From contig DISN01000005.1 in assembly GCA_002421965.1 (NCBI GenBank), positions 7,114-71,113 on the forward strand: DNA of 64,000 nt, in the 5' to 3' direction. Made by a program: the position numbers and the translations under genes. This DNA comes from Candidatus Saccharibacteria bacterium UBA6209. GTDB lineage: Bacteria > Patescibacteriota > Saccharimonadia > Saccharimonadales > Saccharimonadaceae. Below the pieces are notes generated by a model that worked only from the letters and a program-made list of their open reading frames with translations, was not told the DNA's origin and made no database searches. This document shows positions 23,611 to 30,740 of the stretch, one piece after another (position 1 is the first letter of the stretch; every line of letters starts with the position of its first letter).

Positions 23611-24984
23611 TTATAGAAGCTTGCCGGCGGCAATTCTAATAGTTTCTGACCAAGATGTGAATTCGTGTGGGGTCGAGAATAAATCTTCGGCGCTTAGTCC
23701 ATGGCGGATGGCGATAGCAAGTTCGTGGATCATCTCGCTAGCATTTGGTGCGACAATCGCCGCTCCGAGTAGAGTTCCTTTTTTGTCGGATATCAATTTG
23801 ACCATGCCAATCCTGTCGTCGGTTATGTTGCTGCGAGGGGCGATGGTTATGGGCACGACTGCTCGATTTATCTTGAGGTCTCGGCGTATGCAGTCGTCCT
23901 CGGATAGGCCAACACGGGCAATTTCCGGCACCGATCGGATAACTTGCAGTGGCATATGCTTGTCAATCACTGAAAACTTAGTGTGCAATAGGTTGTGCGC
24001 CGCTACTCGGCTGTGCATTAGAATCTCATGAGTCGCAGCCCCTGGGTGTACGCAAGATCCTGCCGCAAAGATGTGCTTAGAAGAAGTCTGAAGGCTGGCG
24101 TTTACCTTGATACCCTGGGAGTTGTAGGCGACCCCGGCGTTTTCAAGGCCGATATCGGTGGCTGGTGCTCGGCGGTCGGCGATCATTAGCGCGTCAACCT
24201 TGATAGTACGCTCAACTCCAGCTCGAACAAAGGTAATTCGTCGGTAGATACCTTCTTTTTGGACGGCTACAATTTTAGTGTTTGGCATGATAGTCATACC
24301 GCGTTGCTTGGTGAGCTGGCTGCCGATCATCTCGGATACGTCTTCGTCTTGATCTGGCATAATACGAGTTGCTGAATCAGCCAAGTAGACTTTTGTCCCA
24401 AAAATCGACATCAGGTTAGCAACTTCAATAGCCTCCGGAGTGGAGCCGATAATAAATAGCGTCTTGGGTGGGCGAGTGAGGGTTAATGTATCTTTAGGCG
24501 TAAAGTATGGAGTTTCGGCAATTCCTGGAATGTCTGGAATCTCCCATGTTGTGCCAGTTGCAATTAAGAATTTGCGTGCAGATAGGTGGCGTCGATTGAT
24601 GCTAATTTCGTTAGGGCTTAAGAAATGAGCAGTACCGTTAAAAGTGCTAATTGACTGCTTCTCGTAGTAACGGCGATTGCCGGCGGCACCGGTGCGTTTT
24701 ACGACGGTGTCGCGCCAGAGAAGAATTGATGGGTAATTATAGCCAATTGCTGCAGTGCGCAATCCAAAGTTGGCGGCTTTTTTGGCGTTGTCATAGGTAT
24801 TGGCGACATTTATCATTGCGCCGAGTGGGACTTCGCCCCAGTTTGGAGATTCGCCGCCAAATTCATCTTGTTCGATGATGGCGACTTTTTTGCCGGCCCG
24901 TGCGGCCATGGACGCAGCTGGACTACCGCCAGCCCCGCTACCGATGATGATTATGTCATAGTCAAATGTTGGTTTTTGTGCCAT
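23611..24984 (-). CDS. FAD/NAD-dependent oxidoreductase lacking the redox cysteines
   Basis: 457 aa, the full length of the dihydrolipoamide dehydrogenase/mercuric reductase family. FAD site IIGSGAGGSPAA (14-25), NAD-domain IIGSTPEAIEVANL, second FAD motif HIFAAGSC, and C-terminal dimer domain with PHEFTSWSE are present. The redox motif that should read GGTCxNxGCxP is GGESPNWGEVP (43-53): both Cys are gone (S46, E51). Disulfide reduction is therefore excluded as usually understood; an NAD(P)H oxidase or transhydrogenase-like role is possible. It is the last gene of a three-gene operon with an ATP-cone protein and a membrane protein. Confidence 0.85.
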   Translation of the reverse strand: MAQKPTFDYDIIIIGSGAGGSPAASMAARAGKKVAIIEQDEFGGESPNWGEVPLGAMINVANTYDNAKKAANFGLRTAAIGYNYPSILLWRDTVVKRTGAAGNRRYYEKQSISTFNGTAHFLSPNEISINRRHLSARKFLIATGTTWEIPDIPGIAETPYFTPKDTLTLTRPPKTLFIIGSTPEAIEVANLMSIFGTKVYLADSATRIMPDQDEDVSEMIGSQLTKQRGMTIMPNTKIVAVQKEGIYRRITFVRAGVERTIKVDALMIADRRAPATDIGLENAGVAYNSQGIKVNASLQTSSKHIFAAGSCVHPGAATHEILMHSRVAAHNLLHTKFSVIDKHMPLQVIRSVPEIARVGLSEDDCIRRDLKINRAVVPITIAPRSNITDDRIGMVKLISDKKGTLLGAAIVAPNASEMIHELAIAIRHGLSAEDLFSTPHEFTSWSETIRIAAGKLL

Positions 24985-24993
24985 GTCTGCCCC

Positions 24994-25278
24994 CTATATT
25001 ACCGTTAACTGTTGTTTGTATAGATATGCCGCCTCTGGATGGTATTTTGTCAGCAGTTTGGCGCCAACTCGTCGGATATCGTCGGTGGTTATTTCTTGTT
25101 TGCTCTCGGCCCATTTGGCTACACCTGCGGCGACACTTTTGGCGATATCTTCGGCTTGGCCATCGGGTGTCTTGAGGCTGCGACAGGTGGCAATCAGACT
25201 CTTCTGTAGTTTGTCGATATCGAAATACTCAGTCTTTTTGGTGTTGTGTGACTTAATAACAATTACTGGCTCGCTCAT
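24994..25278 (-). CDS. Free-standing ATP-cone domain protein
   Basis: 94 aa, consisting of little more than one ATP-cone: VIKSHNTKKTEYFDIDKLQKSL, then IRRVGAKLLTKYHPEAAYLY. ATP-cones are nucleotide-sensing modules normally fused to ribonucleotide reductase or NrdR. Here neither partner is present. The start overlaps the stop of the upstream membrane gene by one base and the oxidoreductase start follows 9 nt after its stop, so it probably regulates, or is used with, those two products (inference). Confidence 0.8.
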   Translation of the reverse strand: MSEPVIVIKSHNTKKTEYFDIDKLQKSLIATCRSLKTPDGQAEDIAKSVAAGVAKWAESKQEITTDDIRRVGAKLLTKYHPEAAYLYKQQLTVI

Positions 25279-26009
25279 TAGAACACCCCGTACACGCTAA
25301 TACCAAGCAGACGATCGACGAACAGATATGCTGCTAGAATAATTAGGCTGCCGCCAGCAATGAACTGGATAAACCGCTTGTGCTTCTCACGCCATTTTTG
25401 AATTTTTGCTACACTATGGCCGCCACCAACAAGGGTAAATACTACCAATAGCGGCAGGGCAGATACGATGATATAGATGATTAGCCCAGAGAGCTGCCAC
25501 CAGACGGTCGGCAGGGTGACAATTGCGAGAGCTGCGGCGATCATTGGACCGATAATAAATAGCAGTTCGGCAAAAACACCAGTAAGTCCCAGTCCAAAGG
25601 CTTCGGCTGAGTTTTTGGTTTGCTTGGTACGAGTATTTAGATATCTGGCAAAGTTTCGTGGTAGCCATAGCGAGGTGCCGCCACCTCGTCGGTAGTAAAA
25701 TGCCCAAGTGGCTATTCCGAGACCGATCATTAATCCACTGGCAATTGCCGCAACAAGTTGCTCGGAGCTTGTCGAGAAATTGATTTTGAGTATCAAGAGG
25801 TAAGATAGGGAGGCAAGCAACAATGCGGTTGCAACGATAGACCCGTTGATAAAGCTTCCCATGAGCCGGAGGACTTTTCTGTGTGCGGTTTTGCGGCCAA
25901 GCGAATGTCCGCTAAGCATAGTCAGTACACTTACGCTAAGCTGAAAACTTGCATGGATAATTGCTGCAAATGTGATAATGGCGAAAGATGAGACAATAAC
26001 AGGGGTCAT
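25278..26009 (-). CDS. Multi-pass membrane protein (transporter-like)
   Basis: 243 aa with six predicted TM helices in a 3+3 pattern, a basic cytoplasmic loop (RNFARYLNTRTKQTK) and a C-terminal helix pair. The size and layout recall LysE/CcdA-type two-repeat transporters, but no diagnostic motif is seen and there are no CcdA Cys. It is the first gene of the operon with the ATP-cone and oxidoreductase. Confidence 0.65.
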   Translation of the reverse strand: MTPVIVSSFAIITFAAIIHASFQLSVSVLTMLSGHSLGRKTAHRKVLRLMGSFINGSIVATALLLASLSYLLILKINFSTSSEQLVAAIASGLMIGLGIATWAFYYRRGGGTSLWLPRNFARYLNTRTKQTKNSAEAFGLGLTGVFAELLFIIGPMIAAALAIVTLPTVWWQLSGLIIYIIVSALPLLVVFTLVGGGHSVAKIQKWREKHKRFIQFIAGGSLIILAAYLFVDRLLGISVYGVF

Positions 26010-26102
26010 GTTTATTTATAATTTCCTGTCTATAGTGTACCATAAGCAGGATAATTGAGCAAAAATAAACCATCTATTTTTGGGCTCTGCTCAGGGTGTT
26101 TT

Positions 26103-26651
26103 TTAGCGATTTATTTCCCATAGCTCATCAATCCAGCGATAGCCCTCGTGGGTAAGTCCGGCGTCGTCTAGACCAAAGCCCACTAGCCAGCTATCGCCGG
26201 CGTCAAAGCAGTAGTAGTCTGCCTCGGATTGGCGTTCGGGGACTGTTTTGGTGGCAAAAACTGCTAACTTGACGTCGGCAGCACCACGATCCTCGATGAC
26301 TTTTTTGATGAAGTCTGAAGTGATGCCTTGGTCAATGAAGTCATCTAGGATAATGACCTGGCGACCCTCAATTTTGGTGTTTGGTGCAACATCGGTCACA
26401 ATGACAGGCTGTTTGGCAGTGTGATCCTCGCCATAGGTGCTGACAATCATGTATTCGAGCTCTGGGTGGTAGTCTTGTTTGACCTTAGTCAGGGCAAACA
26501 TTAGGCGGCTAGCAAAAGGTCCAGCACCGCGGAGTAGAGCGATAAATAGCGGTGGCTTATCTGGGTAATCACGAATAATCTCTTGGGCTAGCTGGTCGAC
26601 CAGCTGATTTATTTGTTCACTTGAGGCTAATTTTGTGTATCGTTCTAACAT
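26103..26651 (-). CDS. Hypoxanthine-type phosphoribosyltransferase
   Basis: 182 aa, type I PRT fold. Visible are LLRGAGPFASRL (pyrophosphate-loop region), the dimer/flexible-loop segment MIVSTYGEDH and the PRPP loop VIILDDFIDQGIT (about 99-111), followed by the C-terminal hood WLVGFGLDD. It matches Hpt-like purine salvage enzymes (base + PRPP to nucleotide). Minus-strand TATACT ends 6 nt before the ATG. Confidence 0.85.
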   Translation of the reverse strand: MLERYTKLASSEQINQLVDQLAQEIIRDYPDKPPLFIALLRGAGPFASRLMFALTKVKQDYHPELEYMIVSTYGEDHTAKQPVIVTDVAPNTKIEGRQVIILDDFIDQGITSDFIKKVIEDRGAADVKLAVFATKTVPERQSEADYYCFDAGDSWLVGFGLDDAGLTHEGYRWIDELWEINR

Positions 26652-26716
26652 TTAGCTAGTATAGCGAATGACTGGGTGCTGGCAAAGTGCGGGCTATATG
26701 ACTGGTCATCTTGTGC

Positions 26717-26737
26717 TTGTAGCACCGAAAAGGATTG
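26717..26737 (-). pseudogene. Partial 3' copy of tRNA-Met
   Basis: 19 of 21 bases match 26886-26906 (CCA end to T-loop), 169 bp downstream of the real gene. The CCA has decayed to CAA, showing that the copy is free to drift. Confidence 0.78.
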
Positions 26738-26790
26738 GCGTAGTGCCGCGCAGAAAAGAAAGCACCCTTTGGGGTATTTTTTTAAGCAAA

Positions 26791-26809
26791 CGGAGGAGCG
26801 AAGCGATAC
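26791..26809 (-). repeat. Shared motif of tRNA-flanking segment, copy B
   Basis: Identical 19-mer to 23391-23409, here between tRNA-Met and its 3' copy. Confidence 0.75.
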
Positions 26810-26849
26810 TCGGGACCTCAAGGCTCACAAGTTCTAAATATATTATCAA

Positions 26850-26880
26850 AAGAAAAACAGCCACCAATAAGTGACTGTCT
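26850..26880 (-). terminator. Terminator of tRNA-Met
   Basis: In tRNA orientation ACAGTCAC-TTATTG-GTGGCTGT followed by TTTTCTTTT, a few bases after CCA. Confidence 0.75.
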
Positions 26881-26885
26881 TTCTT

Positions 26886-26962
26886 TGGTAGCACCGACAA
26901 GGATTGAACTTGTGACCTCAGGCTTATGAGTCCTGCGCTCTAACCAGCTGAGCTACGGTGCC
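26886..26962 (-). tRNA. tRNA-Met, elongator (CAU)
   Basis: A 77-nt cloverleaf with encoded CCA, anticodon CAU, G1-U72 wobble at the acceptor end, standard D and T arms. The anticodon stem CAGGA/GCCTG has an A31-G39 mismatch directly below the loop. Elongator Met is the best call because tRNA-Ile2 and the initiator are accounted for elsewhere in the window. Confidence 0.88.
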
Positions 26963-27049
26963 ATATATAGTGTTTTGTGAAAGGTGCCTGGCTATCGCTT
27001 TGATGACAGCTGGTTGGAGCTTCTGCGCTATTATCTCGCTCAGGGCTGT

Positions 27050-27089
27050 CCAGCTAATCTACGGTGCCATATATAGTGTTTTATGAAAA
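27050..27089 (-). pseudogene. Partial 5' copy of tRNA-Met in the tRNA leader
   Basis: About 36 of 40 bases match 26944-26983: tRNA 5' end through the D-arm plus about 20 nt of upstream sequence, displaced 106 bp upstream. Two changes disrupt the D-stem (CTCAGC to ATTAGC). Confidence 0.8.
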
Positions 27090-27118
27090 GTACACATGTA
27101 TCATGCATACCGAGAAGC

Positions 27119-27124
27119 ATTGTA
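27119..27124 (-). promoter_or_regulatory. -10 box upstream of tRNA-Met leader copy
   Basis: TACAAT on the minus strand. With a start near 27112 the precursor would include the 5' half-copy before the real tRNA. Confidence 0.4.
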
Positions 27125-27144
27125 GCAGATTTTTATAAGCTTTT

Positions 27145-27723
27145 CTAGAGGCGACTCTTGCTATGCTCCATACAATAGCGTAGCACTGCTGGTAGGTCCG
27201 GATCGTACCATCCATTGAGCCTTATGGTGGACGTGGAATCTTTGTTGTGGGGTGCGTCAAAGACTACATGCCGCCAAGTCGTTTCTCCTGAGGTCTTGAC
27301 CTCCGGTCTGTCATCAATCAGGGCGATCCCGTCGTATAGTTCTTTTTTGCTGTCAATAACGGCGCTTTTCATTGCCTCTCGCCCCAGGTGTTCTTCAATC
27401 CATTTCAGCTTTTCCTCTTTGCACCACTCGTTGGTGTGTAGTGGGGAGGAGCAGATTCTGGGCTCGTAGCCCAGGTCTTTAATTTTGTCCCAACCCTCAA
27501 TAGCGCCATCAACTGGTGGCAGGTTACGGAAGAAGTTCTGCGATGCATGAAGTTTATTTATGACATCAGTATAGTTGGCCTCTGGGTAATCATCCCGGTA
27601 GTAGAAGTTGTTTCGCTCTCGAATAGGTATCTCTAGAGACTCTAAGTGGGCCTGTGTGGCGCCATCAAAATCAGCCAGCACGCCATCCATATCAACTAGG
27701 ACAATGGGGTTTTCTCCGTTCAT
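27145..27723 (-). CDS. 5'(3')-deoxyribonucleotidase-like HAD hydrolase
   Basis: 192 aa from the ATG at 27723, chosen because minus-strand TATAAT ends 6 nt before it. HAD motif I IVLVDMDGVLADFD holds both catalytic Asp; motif II region is ICSSPL, and the late motif ALIDDRPEV supplies metal ligands. The layout matches the NT5C family, which dephosphorylates (deoxy)nucleoside monophosphates. It joins Hpt, MazG-like and Nudix genes as nucleotide-pool enzymes in this window. Confidence 0.84.
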   Translation of the reverse strand: MNGENPIVLVDMDGVLADFDGATQAHLESLEIPIRERNNFYYRDDYPEANYTDVINKLHASQNFFRNLPPVDGAIEGWDKIKDLGYEPRICSSPLHTNEWCKEEKLKWIEEHLGREAMKSAVIDSKKELYDGIALIDDRPEVKTSGETTWRHVVFDAPHNKDSTSTIRLNGWYDPDLPAVLRYCMEHSKSRL

Positions 27724-27756
27724 GGGCGTATTATAGCACCTATCTTGCCTAAGTGT

Positions 27757-27762
27757 TATAAT
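27757..27762 (+). promoter_or_regulatory. -10 box for the Y-family polymerase operon
   Basis: TATAAT reading right, diverging from the nucleotidase gene. The -35 is weak. The first start codon is about 165 nt downstream of the expected transcription start. Confidence 0.5.
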
Positions 27763-27768
27763 ATATCC

Positions 27769-27932
27769 ACCACACCACACACCCTGACGTGTCTTGAACC
27801 GCGTAAAGCGTCCCTGGTGAATGGTTATTCATATCGTCTTCGGCTGAGCAGGTGAACGAAACGACACTAGCGTCGGACGGGCGAACAATCGACAAATCGT
27901 TTCTCTAAAATAATTTTTGGAGATTGTTTACT
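27769..27932 (+). other. Long untranslated leader before the polymerase operon
   Basis: About 164 nt with no start codon in use, rich in short complementary segments (GAATGGTTATTC; CGAC/GTCG pairs near 27865-27880). It is exceptional among genes in this window, many of which have no leader at all. I cannot match it to a known riboswitch class. Confidence 0.4.
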
Positions 27933-28199
27933 GTGAATAACGACATCTTATTAGACGAAAGAATTGAAGTAATAGCGGTTTTTGGCTCAGGCAATTCGCC
28001 CTGTCGACCGGTTAAATTCCGCCGCAAAAGTGGCAGGGAAGTGGTCATTAGCGAGATTGGCCTGGGGTTCCCGCTACCGCAAGGCTCTAGGATGATTCAT
28101 GTGTTTGACGTAACAGACGGGCAGGCGGATTATCGGTTGGAATTTGATGCTACAACACTGACCTGGAAGCTGGTGAGAGAGGCGGATCACAGTGTCTAA
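27933..28199 (+). CDS. Small protein paired with a Y-family polymerase
   Basis: 88 aa from the GTG at 27933, preferred over TTG at 27924 because GGAG lies 10 nt upstream. A beta-rich protein with GSGNSPCRPVKFRRKSGREV, then VFDVTDGQADYRLEFD and LTWKLVREADH. The pattern recalls DUF6504-type proteins encoded beside translesion polymerases in other phyla, but I offer this only as a resemblance. It overlaps the polymerase start by 8 nt, so co-translation and joint function are likely. Confidence 0.65.
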   Translation: MNNDILLDERIEVIAVFGSGNSPCRPVKFRRKSGREVVISEIGLGFPLPQGSRMIHVFDVTDGQADYRLEFDATTLTWKLVREADHSV

Positions 28200-29415
28200 T
28201 ATCAATACCGCTCGACCGATGATCATGCACATCGACCTCAACAGCTGTTTTGCGACAATTGAGCAGCAATCTCGGCCACTGTTACGTGGTCGGCCGGTGG
28301 CGATTGTGAATCGTGCGACTGAACACACGGCAATTGTTACGGCCAGTTATGAGGCCAAGCAGCAGGGAATAGGGGTAGGGATGAAGCTGGCGACTGCCCG
28401 CCTACTCTGCCCTGCCCTTGTTGCGCTAGAAAGTGACCCGGTAAAATACCGGTTTGTTTACCGAAAACTTATGGAAATTTTACAGGATTATTCGCCATAT
28501 GTGCGGATGAAAAGTATCGATGAAGGTTTGATTGATTTTGCTCAAAGTTCATTAGAAATTCGCCAGAGAGAACTGGCTGACATTGGGCGGGAGATCAAGC
28601 AGCGGCTTAGGGGTGAAATTGGTAATTATATGCGTTGCAACATTGGCATTGGCACTAACCGCTTTTTGGCTAAAACTGCTGCTGGGCTAAACAAGCCAGA
28701 CGGTTTGACCGAGATCACGCATAAAAACTTGCGAGAGGTCTATCGTAGGCTTGGGCTTGAGGATTTGACTGGCATCGCCCATGGTTACGGCAAGCGGCTT
28801 CGAGAAGTCGGTATTACTACCCCACTAGAGTTTCTGGATGCAGATGAGCTGACGCTGGAGAAGCAAGTATTTCATGGCAAGCCAGGACGCGACTGGTACC
28901 AGCGACTACGTGGCTGGGAGGTCGACGCGATTGATTCTACTCTGCAAAGCGTTGGTCGGCAGTTTGTGCTCGATGAGCGAAATCTTGGCTATGACGAGGT
29001 TCTGCGACGGTTTCATGGGCTATGCGAGGATGTGGCAGCTAAGCTTCGGCACCAAAGTGTCTGGGCTAGGACGGTTAGGATATACGTTAAGTCCCACGGC
29101 AAATACTGGCAGTCGTTGCACCATGAAGGCCGAGCGTTTCATGATGAGTCGACAATATTTACGGCTGTTGAGAAAATGCTCAGAACTGCCCCGTTGCCAG
29201 CAATCGAGATTGGCGTAACTTGTACAGACATAGTGTCTGAGCCGGATTCTCAGGCCGAGCTATTTAGTAACGAGGAGTATGTCGAAAATATAACTCAGGC
29301 GATTGATAAAATAAATTTGTCTTGGGGTGATCATACGGTTCATTCGGCGGATACGTTGGGCCTAGCGAATCGGATGAAGCGCAAGGTACCGTTCGGGAGT
29401 ACGAGGTATTTATAA
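28192..29415 (+). CDS. dinB: Y-family DNA polymerase (Pol IV/DinB type)
   Basis: 407 aa, GTG start inside the preceding gene. Palm motifs MHIDLNSCFA (metal-binding D) and KSIDEGLID (catalytic SIDE) are intact, with the HhH region DLTGIAHGYGKRL and little-finger domain. QAELF near the C-terminus (about 356-360) fits a beta-clamp binding peptide. It copies past damaged bases. The steric-gate position reads NSCFATIE, with Phe present. Confidence 0.9.
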   Translation: MSNINTARPMIMHIDLNSCFATIEQQSRPLLRGRPVAIVNRATEHTAIVTASYEAKQQGIGVGMKLATARLLCPALVALESDPVKYRFVYRKLMEILQDYSPYVRMKSIDEGLIDFAQSSLEIRQRELADIGREIKQRLRGEIGNYMRCNIGIGTNRFLAKTAAGLNKPDGLTEITHKNLREVYRRLGLEDLTGIAHGYGKRLREVGITTPLEFLDADELTLEKQVFHGKPGRDWYQRLRGWEVDAIDSTLQSVGRQFVLDERNLGYDEVLRRFHGLCEDVAAKLRHQSVWARTVRIYVKSHGKYWQSLHHEGRAFHDESTIFTAVEKMLRTAPLPAIEIGVTCTDIVSEPDSQAELFSNEEYVENITQAIDKINLSWGDHTVHSADTLGLANRMKRKVPFGSTRYL

Positions 29416-29553
29416 TTATGCCTGGAGAATTGCGTCAATATCAGAGTCCTCGCCGTTGAGCTGAGCAAGTCTTGCCGCTAGCCTTCCAAGATTGAACTGC
29501 TCAATACGGGTGTTTACTTCTGGTGAAGTTGGTAATGTTTCTTGGCTTGTCAT
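29416..29553 (-). CDS. Putative 45-aa small acidic protein
   Basis: ATG-to-TAA ORF of 45 codons starting MTSQETLPTSPEV with a helical NLGRLAARLAQLNGEDSDID part. AAAGGA lies 7 nt before the ATG, and a well-formed minus-strand promoter (TTGCTT, 17 nt, TACAAT; 29593-29621) gives a leader of about 33 nt. Its stop abuts the convergent dinB stop. No family is recognised. Confidence 0.5.
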   Translation of the reverse strand: MTSQETLPTSPEVNTRIEQFNLGRLAARLAQLNGEDSDIDAILQA

Positions 29554-29845
29554 TTTTTGATCCTTTTTGTTTTTAATTTAACCAATAATTTCATTGTAGC
29601 ACAAAATTGACAAAAAAGCAATACCTTTTGCAAATAAAATAGGTATTTGCGCTATGACGGACAATTCTGTAATTATGGCTAGTGACTTATTGCAGGTTTA
29701 CAACCTGCCGTTTATGGCATAGGGATATATTTTCACAACTACTACGGTAGCAAGCTCTACTAAAACAGTTACGAAGGCTCTTTTCCACTACGTCAGGGAA
29801 TATTTGTGTTGATTTAGCTGATCATTCGATTGCTATAATGGGACT
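29554..29845. other. Non-coding stretch between the 45-aa gene and tilS
   Basis: No ORF with support. It contains the promoter of the 45-aa gene, a loose ATACCT/AGGTAT inverted repeat (near 29622-29646), a perfect hairpin GCAGGTT-TAC-AACCTGC (29692-29708) of unknown use, and the tilS promoter at its right end. Confidence 0.5.
29593..29621 (-). promoter_or_regulatory. Promoter of the 45-aa gene
   Basis: Reading left: TTGCTT (29616-29621), 17 nt containing TTTGTCAA and TTGTGC, then TACAAT (29593-29598). It is closely similar to the promoter at 19329-19357. Confidence 0.65.
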
Positions 29846-30679
29846 ATGAATATAGTTGTGGCGGTTAGCGGCGGGATTGATAGTGTGGTTTTGCTGGATA
29901 TGTTATCTCGGTCTGGTGGGCATAATTTGGTAGTTGCGCACTTTGACCATGGCATGCGAGATGATTCGGCTGCTGACGCCAGGTTTGTTGAGCTTCTGGC
30001 GGCTAAGTATGGGCTGGAGTTTGTTGGTCGAAGAGAGGAGCTGTCTGGGGCTAGTGAGGCACAGGCGAGAGATCGACGGTATGGATTCTTATTTGGCGAA
30101 GCAGATAAGCGTCAGGCAAAATTAGCTACGGCGCATCACTTGGATGATTTGGTCGAGACAATTGCGCTTAATGTAAATCGGGGCACGCGTTGGAGGGGGT
30201 TGGCTAGTATGAATGATGATCGGATTTGGCGGCCATTGGTAAATAGAACAAAAAGCGAACTAAAAGATTACGCAGCAGAAAATAGGCTAGAGTGGGTTGA
30301 GGATGAAACAAATTCTACGGACGCATATAGCCGTAATCGAATTCGTCGCAAGGTCGCTCCCCTGCCTGATAGCGCCAAGCTAAGCCTGCATAGTTTGTGG
30401 CAAAAACAGGTGAGTTTGAAGCAGGAAATAGTGGGGGAAATTTGGGGAAGTGACTTCCCTATCCAGTCTCGCTATTTTATGACAATGATCGAGAGAGATG
30501 TGGCGATTGAACTGCTATATGAGTTCGTGCTTGGCTCAACAGGAGTGTCGCTGCTCACCGACCAGCTAGATCGACTACATTTAGCGATTAAGGTTGGGCG
30601 AATTGGTACGGTTTGGCAGATAGCTGGTGGTGTAGAGGTTAGTCTGAATCGGCAAAATTGGCGTATCAAAGAGAAGTGA
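29846..30679 (+). CDS. tilS: tRNA(Ile)-lysidine synthase
   Basis: 277 aa, short compared with about 430 in E. coli, lacking most of the C-terminal domain. The PP-loop VAVSGGIDSVVLLD (about 4-17) binds ATP; HFDHGMRDDS, HHLDDLVET and NRGTRWRGLASM are TilS-specific. It attaches lysine to C34 of tRNA-Ile2(CAU), and that tRNA is encoded at 23504. TATAAT ends 6 nt before the ATG (leaderless). Confidence 0.92.
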   Translation: MNIVVAVSGGIDSVVLLDMLSRSGGHNLVVAHFDHGMRDDSAADARFVELLAAKYGLEFVGRREELSGASEAQARDRRYGFLFGEADKRQAKLATAHHLDDLVETIALNVNRGTRWRGLASMNDDRIWRPLVNRTKSELKDYAAENRLEWVEDETNSTDAYSRNRIRRKVAPLPDSAKLSLHSLWQKQVSLKQEIVGEIWGSDFPIQSRYFMTMIERDVAIELLYEFVLGSTGVSLLTDQLDRLHLAIKVGRIGTVWQIAGGVEVSLNRQNWRIKEK

Positions 30680-30740
30680 AAAGTGCTAAAATTATAAGAT
30701 AGTGTATTAGTAACAAAGTGAAAGGATAGTGGATTAGTTT

